Source: SZUA-426 sp041666155 (GTDB lineage: Bacteria > Spirochaetota > Spirochaetia > Treponematales > Breznakiellaceae). From it: a stretch of 21,654 nucleotides of DNA. The translations under genes and the position numbers were made by a program. This document shows positions 15,686-21,654 of the stretch, in pieces (the stretch's first letter is position 1; the number at the start of each line of letters is the position of its first letter). The notes under the pieces are model-generated. The model saw only the letters and a program-made list of their open reading frames with translations. It ran no database searches and was not told the origin of the DNA. The stretch lies in contig JBAYHM010000035.1 of assembly GCA_041666155.1 (NCBI GenBank), positions 1 to 21,654 of the forward strand, read 5' to 3'.

Positions 15686-17058
15686 TTTTTGGGTATCCCT
15701 TCCGCTGAGATTCTTTTAGCTTTCATCTCCAGGCCTCGCTTGTAGATGGGCGCATAGACCTTTGAATCCCGTACTACGCAGCCGCTTTCAACATGCAACT
15801 CAATCAATTCATAGCATTTATCGCAGGTGACGCAGCATTTCGAATGCTCCATCTTGCCGTGGTCGAGAATGTCGACGGCGAAATCGGGATAAGCAAAGCC
15901 CTGCCGCCCGAAGCCGGCTATATCGAACCAGCCTTTTTCAATTCCTCCCGCACCTACGTTCGCGCCGAACTGCTCGAACCAGGAGAGACCCGTAGCCACG
16001 ATGACGGCTTCCGGAACCGCCTGTTTGATTTCCCTTGTGGCGTCCAACAAATAATAGGTGCCCTGATAGGGGAGTATCTCGCTACCTGGTTCATAGGCCG
16101 CCAATACACCCTTTCCGTAGGGCTGGTATCTCGGCATCATGGTGGAAAGATTGATTAGTTTAACGCCTTTATCGACCAGCATCCTGACCAGTAATTTCGG
16201 TTCCGTCAGATCAGGTTTCATAACGCCTTCGACTTTGACCATACCCCAGCCGTACGGATACGGGATGCTGTCGTAGGTGTTCAGCCGAACGCCTATATCA
16301 ATGGCGTCACCGACACGCTTTTGAATTTTATCAATCACGTTGAAGAGGAAACGTGTCCGATTTTCGAAGCTGCCGCCGTACTTGCCCGGCCTGGTGAAGG
16401 CCGAAAGGAGTTCGCGCATTATGTAATTGTGGCAAATCTTTATATCGACCGAATCGAAACCGGCTTCCGCGGCGAGTTCCGCCGCTTTGACTACTTCATC
16501 CTCAAGCTGTTCCAGCCGCTCATCGGAAGTGACCGTGATATTTGTGTAATACTTATCGATATAGGGATTTTTGAAGGCCACTAACGGTTTGGGATTCCAA
16601 TCCATATCCTTGCTTGTTCGTCCTGAGTGAGTTAGCTGAAGCACGTTGTAGGGCTTGATCCCTCTCGTATTCAAAGCCGTCATATTCGTTAGATCCACCA
16701 GTTTTTTTATATCCTTCACCGTATCTTCTTTAATCCACATCTGGCGCGGGTTGCATCTGCCGTCGCCGGCGACCGCGCAGGCTTCGAACCAAATCAGGCC
16801 CGCGCCGCCTTTCCCGTATCTTTCATATCGCCTGTATATCAACTCGCCTGGTTTTCCGTCGGGGGTGCCGTCAAAACCTTCCAATGGATGAACTGCCAAT
16901 GAATTCGGGCAGATCCTTTTGCCTATTTTGACGGGTCTCTTTAAAATGGAGAGATCGGACGAGACGGGAAACCTTAGGTCGTCGGCTTTCATTATTTCAT
17001 CAAAGTCCTCAAGACTTTTCATTTTTCTAAATCTGTACGGCTTTTCTACTTTGTTCAT
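15682..17058 (-). CDS. Old-yellow-enzyme-family FMN oxidoreductase with C-terminal Fe-S site
   Basis: FMN-dependent TIM-barrel reductase of the NADH:flavin oxidoreductase/2,4-dienoyl-CoA reductase group, 458 residues. Family marks are GGAGLIWFEACAV (84-96), QLTHSGR (141-147), the AAEAGFDSVDIK strand (196-207) and KYGGSFENRTRF (226-237). The usual active-site HGAHGYL is replaced by CHNYI (209-213), so the catalytic pair is altered. Near the C-terminus C409, C412, C415 and, after eleven residues, C427 form a CxxCxxC-x11-C set that could hold a 4Fe-4S cluster, as in dienoyl-CoA reductases. It lacks their FAD/NAD domain, so the electron donor is unclear. The gene starts 41 bases after the ABC permease genes and overlaps the aldo/keto reductase. 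The ATG has GGAAGGA about 12 bases upstream. Substrate is unknown, perhaps an unsaturated or oxidised sugar derivative or aglycone. Confidence 0.85.
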   Translation of the reverse strand: MNKVEKPYRFRKMKSLEDFDEIMKADDLRFPVSSDLSILKRPVKIGKRICPNSLAVHPLEGFDGTPDGKPGELIYRRYERYGKGGAGLIWFEACAVAGDGRCNPRQMWIKEDTVKDIKKLVDLTNMTALNTRGIKPYNVLQLTHSGRTSKDMDWNPKPLVAFKNPYIDKYYTNITVTSDERLEQLEDEVVKAAELAAEAGFDSVDIKICHNYIMRELLSAFTRPGKYGGSFENRTRFLFNVIDKIQKRVGDAIDIGVRLNTYDSIPYPYGWGMVKVEGVMKPDLTEPKLLVRMLVDKGVKLINLSTMMPRYQPYGKGVLAAYEPGSEILPYQGTYYLLDATREIKQAVPEAVIVATGLSWFEQFGANVGAGGIEKGWFDIAGFGRQGFAYPDFAVDILDHGKMEHSKCCVTCDKCYELIELHVESGCVVRDSKVYAPIYKRGLEMKAKRISAEGIPKK

Positions 17059-17099
17059 TTCTGTTGAAATTCCTTCCGTTTCTTTCGGGCAAATACGAT

Positions 17100-17933
17100 T
17101 TATCCCTTAACAGAGCCAAGGGTAAGTCCACCGACGATATATTTTTGCATGAGGAAAAAGATTACGACGACCGGCACGATCGAAACCACCGCGAAGGCTA
17201 AAAGTAAATTCCAACTAGTGCTGAATTCAGTGACATAAGAAGAAATATTGGCGATCATCGGCCTCTTCCTGAAATCGGTAAGGAAGGTCAACGGATATAC
17301 AAGATCTCCCCACCCTAATAGAAAAGTGAATACGGCCACGACTACTACACTGGGATATGAAATCGGCAAAATAACTCGTATAAAAGCCGTATAGATATTG
17401 CAGCCATCCATTTTGGCGCTTTCATTGATCTCGGAAGGTATCGCCAAAAAAAAGGGTCGCATAATTAAAATGGCGAAAGGTACGGTGAAAGTGCATATTG
17501 AAATAATGACCGAAGCGAAAGTATTGATGAGATTCATCGACCGAAAAATCATGAACAGCGGTACCAGTTTTACGGTTTGCGAAAGCATTTGTCCAATGAT
17601 GAAAATTAATATGAAAAGCTGACCGAACTTTATTTTGAATGTTGCCAAAGCATACGCGGCCGGTAGGGCAAGCGCGATGGTAAAAATAGTGGTGTAGACG
17701 GCTATGTATAGGCTGTTTCCAAAAGATTGATATACGTTTGAAAATTCGGAATTAAAAATAGCGATATAGTTTTCTACAATGGGTTGAATCGGCCAGAGGG
17801 TCGGAGGATTTTTAAAAATCTCGACGTTCGTTTTCAACGAGTTGGCGAAAAGCCAATATAAAGGAAAGATATAAATAAACAAAATAATGAAGGCTCCCAG
17901 GCAATATGAAAAGCCGAATAATTTTTTCCGCAT
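17100..17933 (-). CDS. ABC sugar transporter permease, MalG/UgpE-like
   Basis: Inner-membrane subunit of a carbohydrate ABC importer, 277 residues with about six hydrophobic segments. The EAA loop that docks the ATPase is clear at 169-190 (INESAKMDGCNIYTAF...LP), and the N-terminal FPLYWLFANSLKTN is typical of the MalG side. It follows the MalF-like gene with a two-base gap and ends in the usual GG-containing tail (VGGLTLGSVKG). AT-rich relative to the genes at either end of the window, like its partner. Confidence 0.95.
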   Translation of the reverse strand: MRKKLFGFSYCLGAFIILFIYIFPLYWLFANSLKTNVEIFKNPPTLWPIQPIVENYIAIFNSEFSNVYQSFGNSLYIAVYTTIFTIALALPAAYALATFKIKFGQLFILIFIIGQMLSQTVKLVPLFMIFRSMNLINTFASVIISICTFTVPFAILIMRPFFLAIPSEINESAKMDGCNIYTAFIRVILPISYPSVVVVAVFTFLLGWGDLVYPLTFLTDFRKRPMIANISSYVTEFSTSWNLLLAFAVVSIVPVVVIFFLMQKYIVGGLTLGSVKG

Positions 17934-17935
17934 AG

Positions 17936-18847
17936 TTACCTATTCCCCTTGGTATTCAATATTTTGATATAGAAAAAACCTACCATCATCAAAATTATGA
18001 ATAACACATTAGATACCGCGGCGCCGTCATCATATTGGTTTTGACTGAAGGAAAGCCGGTAAGACAGAATTGAAAGCATTTCCGTTGAATTGCCGGGACC
18101 GCCGTTCGTAATAACATATACCAGATCAAAAACCTTGAAAGTATGGATGAGGCCGAGCGTCAGGACAATCTTGATGGTTTCGGAGATACAGGGGATGGTG
18201 ATGCTGAAAAGCCGTCTCCACCAACCGGCGCCGTCTATCATGGCCGCCTCTATGTATTCCGGATCGACCGTAGTCAGTCCCGCCACGAACAGCAGCATGT
18301 TGAACGGAACGCTGATCCAGACATTCGTCGCGATAATGGCCGTCATCGCGGTTCCGCCTTTGAGCAGCCACCCAACCGGGGCATCCACAACGCCGAAACT
18401 CAACAGAATATAATTGATAATCCCACCGTCCTGCGCGAACATATACTTGAACATAAGCGCGGTAATGGTTTGGGGGATAATGTAGGCAATTACTAACATG
18501 GCCCGTGAAAATCGACTTATGCGAGTGTTTCTTCCGAGGTAGAGGGCGAGTGAAAAACTTATTAAAATCGTGAATATAATTGAGAAGAACGTAAAAACGG
18601 CGGTATTGATGATCGATGTTGATAGCCGTTTGTCGCTGTTGAACCACAGATCGGTGTAATTTTTTAATCCAACAAAGTTGTATTGCTTTTTCGAAAAAAA
18701 ATCCAACCCGATGTCGTTTACGCTTAGAACGAAATTGTAGATTATCGGATAGACAATAAAGCCGAGCATGAACAAAGCCGCGGGAATAATAAAGGAATAT
18801 TCGCTTGCTCGGTTAACAAAGAATTTGCGTTTGACGCTACCAAACAT
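17936..18847 (-). CDS. ABC sugar transporter permease, MalF/UgpA-like
   Basis: Partner permease of the same importer, 303 residues from the chosen start, with six hydrophobic segments and the EAA loop at about 199-220 (IEAAMIDGAGWWRRLFSITIP). The TM1 region YSFIIPAALFMLGFIVYPIIYNF is standard. The reading frame is open to 19006, but those 53 residues look non-coding and contain the promoter. ATG 18847 has an AGGGGGAAGG stretch immediately upstream, though close. It heads the operon MalF-MalG-reductase-AKR and is divergent from the AraC-family gene. The binding protein gene 13403-14665 is the only candidate partner in the window. Confidence 0.93.
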   Translation of the reverse strand: MFGSVKRKFFVNRASEYSFIIPAALFMLGFIVYPIIYNFVLSVNDIGLDFFSKKQYNFVGLKNYTDLWFNSDKRLSTSIINTAVFTFFSIIFTILISFSLALYLGRNTRISRFSRAMLVIAYIIPQTITALMFKYMFAQDGGIINYILLSFGVVDAPVGWLLKGGTAMTAIIATNVWISVPFNMLLFVAGLTTVDPEYIEAAMIDGAGWWRRLFSITIPCISETIKIVLTLGLIHTFKVFDLVYVITNGGPGNSTEMLSILSYRLSFSQNQYDDGAAVSNVLFIILMMVGFFYIKILNTKGNR

Positions 18848-18965
18848 CCTTCCCCCTATCGGCACGAGTACAAATTGGGGCGTTTCGCCGTCCGTGGATA
18901 CTCCCCTCAGCTTATCACAAACCTTAACAGGGCTAGGAAAAATCTTTGAATAATTACATCGGTTT

Positions 18966-18994
18966 AGGATACCGTCATGAAACTCAGCTGTAAA
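18966..18994 (-). promoter_or_regulatory. Promoter of the ABC permease/reductase operon
   Basis: On the minus strand TTTACA (18994-18989), five of six to the -35 consensus, is followed after exactly 17 bases by TATCCT (18971-18966), four of six to the -10. Transcription would begin near 18959, leaving a leader of about 110 bases before the permease start. Confidence 0.6.
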
Positions 18995-18997
18995 TAT

Positions 18998-19028
18998 GCA
19001 AATCATGCTATAAGTAGCACGAATTTGC
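18998..19028. promoter_or_regulatory. 31-bp imperfect palindrome, candidate AraC-type activator site
   Basis: GCAAATCATGCTA (18998-19010) and TAGCACGAATTTGC (19015-19028) are inverse copies apart from one substitution and one extra base, around the centre TAAG. It ends three bases before the -35 of the permease operon, the position used by activators that touch RNA polymerase. It lies between the operon and the divergent AraC-family gene, the likely binder. Confidence 0.6.
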
Positions 19029-19096
19029 CCTATGTCCTTATCGTTTTATTTCACATGCCGCCACTTGAGTTATGGGTTATAATAGGATGAAACCAA

Positions 19097-19969
19097 ATGA
19101 AGACGACGCCAGGCATCAACCGACTTGCACAACTACCGTTGCGTTCCCACTCATTCTTGTCCCGCGAAAAAAACCTAATCTTGCATACCATGATTTCCAG
19201 CTGCGGCCATAGCATCGAAACCGACGCGGAATATCAATGGAACGGCCTGGCGCGCGGCTCAAAAAATTTTGCGGTTTTTCAACTAACTCTTTCCGGTGAG
19301 GGGCGGCTGGAATTTGAGGAAAACGCCTACACACTCACGGCCAGAGACGCTTTTCTGGTTCCTATCCCCTATAACCACAAGTATTATCTGCCTGATGAGT
19401 CCAAAAAATGGGAATTCGTTTATGTCGTCGTATACGGCGCGGAAATCATCCGGCTGGTAAAGAGTTTGGTGAAACGCCGCGGGCCGGTGATGCGGCTTGG
19501 GCTATCCTCGTCAGTCTATGCGATTCTGAACGAGATTCTCAGCCTGACCGGAACGGCGACGCCGTTCAAAGTCTCGGGTTTGGCCTATAAATTGCTAATG
19601 ACCCTTTTAGAGGAAGCCGCGCTCCCGTGCGATGCCGTGCGAGACAAGTCGCGTTTATTTGTGGAGCAGGCCAAACTAATGATCGGGGAAAGGCTGGAAG
19701 AACATCTCGATGTCGGAGACGTGGCCAGCTCCGTGGGTTTGTCCCGCCACCATTTCAGCCGTCTATTCAAACGATTGGAAGGCGTATCGCCGCATGATTA
19801 CATCGAACACCTTAGGTTCAAGAAGGCTGTCGATATGCTTTACAACGAGAAATTAGCGGTAAAGGAAATTGCCTTTTCTTGCGGTTACCGCGATGTCAAT
19901 TACTTCTGCCGCACGTTCAAACGCGCTACCGGAGTTTCTCCGGGCACCTATCGTCGAACGGGAATCTGA
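19097..19969 (+). CDS. AraC-family transcriptional regulator
   Basis: Transcription factor of 290 residues. The N-terminal half is a cupin-like sensor (about 15-110, with LTLSGEGRLEFEENAYTLTARDAFLVP as a typical AraC sugar-binding barrel). Two helix-turn-helix units follow: VGDVASSVGLSRHHFSRLFKRLEGVSPHDYI (206-236) and VKEIAFSCGYRDVNYFCRTFKRATGVSPGTYR (255-286). Both match the family well. It starts at ATG 19097 with AGGA at 19084-19087; an ATG at 19087 is in another frame. It is divergent from the ABC permease operon and probably activates it in response to a sugar or glycoside. Confidence 0.95.
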   Translation: MKTTPGINRLAQLPLRSHSFLSREKNLILHTMISSCGHSIETDAEYQWNGLARGSKNFAVFQLTLSGEGRLEFEENAYTLTARDAFLVPIPYNHKYYLPDESKKWEFVYVVVYGAEIIRLVKSLVKRRGPVMRLGLSSSVYAILNEILSLTGTATPFKVSGLAYKLLMTLLEEAALPCDAVRDKSRLFVEQAKLMIGERLEEHLDVGDVASSVGLSRHHFSRLFKRLEGVSPHDYIEHLRFKKAVDMLYNEKLAVKEIAFSCGYRDVNYFCRTFKRATGVSPGTYRRTGI

Positions 19970-20023
19970 TAGTCAGCCTATACCGGGACTGACACTGGAA
20001 GCCCGCAATGGCGCCAAGTTTGC

Positions 20024-20074
20024 TTGACAGGAGCGTTCGGAATAGCGAACATCTCAGCTTGCCGGCGTCGCCGG
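20024..20074 (+). promoter_or_regulatory. Possible promoter and 13-bp dyad before the lactonase gene
   Basis: TTGACA (20024-20029) is a perfect -35 box, but the -10 region 17-18 bases on (AACATC-like) is poor. Downstream, CCGGCG-T-CGCCGG (20062-20074) is a perfect 13-bp dyad, a possible operator or leader hairpin. The gap 19970-20124 shows no gene. Confidence 0.35.
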
Positions 20075-20124
20075 TCATAAAGTCCTATCTATGCGTTTCG
20101 ACTATACGCGCAGAGGCATATCAA

Positions 20125-21009
20125 GTGAATACCTTCGTTCCCGAACCCGTTGCCGATTACCGCTGCTATACCGGCGAAGGCCCGCTGTGGCACCCGCTGA
20201 AAAATCGTCTGTACTGGCTGGATATCCCCATCGGCGCCGTCTATTGGCATAATCCGGAAGATGGGCGGCACGGCCTTGAAATTCAGGCCGATGAAGCGGT
20301 GGGCGGGTTGACCGCGCAGGCGGACGGTTCTCTGCTGCTTTTCATGAATAGAGCCCGGGTATGCTCGTGGGACGGCAATGTACTGAAAGAAATCATTGCG
20401 CCCCTGCCCCACGAAGAAAACACCCGCTTCAACGATGTCATCGCGGATCCTCTCGGCGGCGTGTTCGCCGGCACCATGTCCGCTCCCGGCAGATCCGGGC
20501 GCCTGTACCGGATTGCGAGCAATACTTCGTGGAGCGTCGTTTCCGGCGAGGAAGAAGGCAGCTACGGAACCCCGAACGGCATGGGCTTCACGCCGGATCT
20601 GCGGAATATGTACTTCAATGATTCCCGCACGAATACCACTTATCGTTTCAAATACGATAAAGCGAACGGCCGGATTTTCCAGCGGGAAGTGTTTCGAAAA
20701 GGGACTGTGGACAAAGGTCGAGGCGACGGGCTGACCGTTGACCGGGATGGAAACATCTGGATGGGTGAGTGGGACGGCGGGAGGTTGGTCCACTATTCGC
20801 CTTCAGGCGAGATGCTGCGGACCGTTGCCCTCCCTTCCCGAAAAGTGTCGGCTTGCGCTTTCGGCGGTCCTGATTACCGGGACCTTTTCATCACGACGGC
20901 GCTTGCGGACGGCAACCGGGAAACCGAGGGCGTAGGCGCCGGGATGCTGTTCCGTATGCGGACCGAGATACCCGGAAGACCGGAGTTTCTTTCCAAGCTG
21001 GGATTATAA
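20125..21009 (+). CDS. SMP-30/gluconolactonase-type lactonase
   Basis: Six-bladed propeller lactonase that opens aldonolactones such as gluconolactone using a divalent metal. From the GTG start, 294 residues, the usual family length. Metal and substrate residues are E18 in GEGPLWHP, R101 and N103 in TRFNDV, N151 in TPNGMGF and D201 in GDGLTVD. In the mammalian SMP-30 structure the corresponding residues fall at 18, 101, 103, 154 and 204, so the numbering itself supports this start. The frame is open from ATG 20008, but that would add 39 unrelated residues. GTG 20125 has AGAGG at 20112-20116. It follows the AraC gene on the same strand. The product acid would be a natural substrate for the enolase-superfamily enzymes in this region. 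Confidence 0.9.
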   Translation: MNTFVPEPVADYRCYTGEGPLWHPLKNRLYWLDIPIGAVYWHNPEDGRHGLEIQADEAVGGLTAQADGSLLLFMNRARVCSWDGNVLKEIIAPLPHEENTRFNDVIADPLGGVFAGTMSAPGRSGRLYRIASNTSWSVVSGEEEGSYGTPNGMGFTPDLRNMYFNDSRTNTTYRFKYDKANGRIFQREVFRKGTVDKGRGDGLTVDRDGNIWMGEWDGGRLVHYSPSGEMLRTVALPSRKVSACAFGGPDYRDLFITTALADGNRETEGVGAGMLFRMRTEIPGRPEFLSKLGL

Positions 21010-21041
21010 AGCTTGGGATCTGTGATGCGTTATACGATTCC

Positions 21042-21654
21042 TCAAGACCGGTCCAGCACTTTGGTTCCTTCGTAGATCAACTCCATTTCCGTATCGGTCG
21101 CGAGTTTTTCCATTTCGGCATCAGACGGACGGCGCGGCTCCGCGGTGAATAGCGTGGCTGCCTCAAGGATTCTGGGCAAAAGGTTGATGTCCCCGGCCGT
21201 ATTCAGGAATACCTCGGGGTTGCCCAGCACCCAGGATACCGCCTTGTTGATTTGCGATTGGTCCTCGAACGGCTCGTACCAGCAGGACCGCGTGCGTTTT
21301 CCTGTCCATGGGCGCCGCGCGATAGCCTTGATGGTTTGCATCGCGATGTTTTTTCTTTTGCAGACGGAGAGCAGCTCTTCAAATGATTTACGATATTCGG
21401 TTTCTTGGTAGATAAGCCAATTGTACGGCACGAGCACCGAGACGAAATCGAACTGTTCAAGACTTTTGAGGTGCATGCGGGGAACGGTAAAGCCGTGGCC
21501 CGTGACTCCGATGAAGTCGACGAGCCCTTCATCCCGCGCTTCTATCAGCGCTTGGAGCGCGCCGTTTTTTCCGATCGCGGTTTCCCACTCATCGGTTTCC
21601 ACCAAATTGTGCATCTGGATAAGCTCGACATGGTCCGTCTTCATACGCTCAAGG
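21042..21654 (-). CDS. Aldo/keto reductase, 5' part outside the window
   Basis: C-terminal part of a second aldo/keto reductase. The frame continues through the window edge as L-E-R before the first in-window methionine, matching the SLERL.TDY.DL...H pattern of the family, so the true start lies beyond 21654. The visible sequence has the catalytic histidine in LIQMHNL, then DFIGVTGHG and VPYNWLIYQE, typical barrel segments. Later NKAVSWVLGNPEV is the expected cofactor-binding C-terminal helix region. D, Y and K of the tetrad lie outside the window. It converges on the lactonase gene with a 32-base gap and no clear terminator. It differs clearly from the AKR at 14720. Confidence 0.9.
   Translation of the reverse strand, partial: LERMKTDHVELIQMHNLVETDEWETAIGKNGALQALIEARDEGLVDFIGVTGHGFTVPRMHLKSLEQFDFVSVLVPYNWLIYQETEYRKSFEELLSVCKRKNIAMQTIKAIARRPWTGKRTRSCWYEPFEDQSQINKAVSWVLGNPEVFLNTAGDINLLPRILEAATLFTAEPRRPSDAEMEKLATDTEMELIYEGTKVLDRS

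Noticed and set aside
18848..19006. N-terminal extension of the MalF-like permease frame
   Set aside because: It covers the proposed promoter, and permease homology begins just after ATG 18847.
19078..19083. Perfect TATAAT just before the AraC gene
   Set aside because: It overlaps the ribosome site and leaves no room for a transcript start before the ATG, and no -35 lies 16-18 bases upstream.
1..21654. tRNA or rRNA genes, CRISPR arrays, transposases, attachment sites, prophage or toxin-antitoxin genes
   Set aside because: I looked for their usual repeats, motifs and structures by eye and saw none; the window is ordinary gene-dense chromosome of metabolic content.

Overview
The window is a bacterial sugar-acid and glycoside utilisation region. 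It is densely coded, on both strands, with Shine-Dalgarno-led genes and no RNA genes, insertion sequences or CRISPR repeats that I can see. The organism cannot be fixed from the sequence alone. The solute-binding protein N-terminus (signal ending in WAGGNKE without a lipobox), an ABC importer lacking its own ATPase, and moderate G+C would fit a spirochaete (Treponema/Spirochaeta-like), but this is a weak inference.

Left part (1-5270): a cytoplasmic clan GH-A glycoside hydrolase (+) converges on a membrane-bound hybrid histidine kinase with receiver and GGDEF domains (-). Next is an FCD-type GntR regulator (-). Middle part (5404-11250): a complete TRAP transporter operon, dctP-dctQ-dctM (-), is divergent from two tandem paralogous enolase-superfamily acid-sugar dehydratase-like genes (+). 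The 342-base gap between them holds direct and inverted repeats, and the pair ends at a perfect 18-bp terminator.

Right-middle part (11314-14720): a small cupin with the KdgF metal-site pattern (+) converges on a GH4 glycosidase (-) whose CHG motif points to the uronidase branch. GH4 shares a promoter region, with two dyads, with an ABC sugar-binding protein gene (+). The rest of that importer (two permeases) lies on the opposite strand in an operon with an old-yellow-enzyme-type FMN/Fe-S reductase and an aldo/keto reductase (18847-14720). An AraC regulator is divergent from this operon, and a 31-bp imperfect palindrome sits just upstream of the operon's -35 box. Right end: an SMP-30-type lactonase (+), then a second aldo/keto reductase cut by the window edge (-).

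A model that uses most of the genes: the TRAP and ABC importers bring in sugar acids or uronate-containing glycosides. GH4 and the GH-A enzyme release monomers, and the cupin handles unsaturated uronates. The aldo/keto reductases and the FMN/Fe-S enzyme do redox steps, the lactonase opens aldonolactones, and the two dehydratases make 2-keto-3-deoxy acids. A KDG kinase and aldolase are not in the window. The individual families are well supported; the substrates and the pathway are inference.
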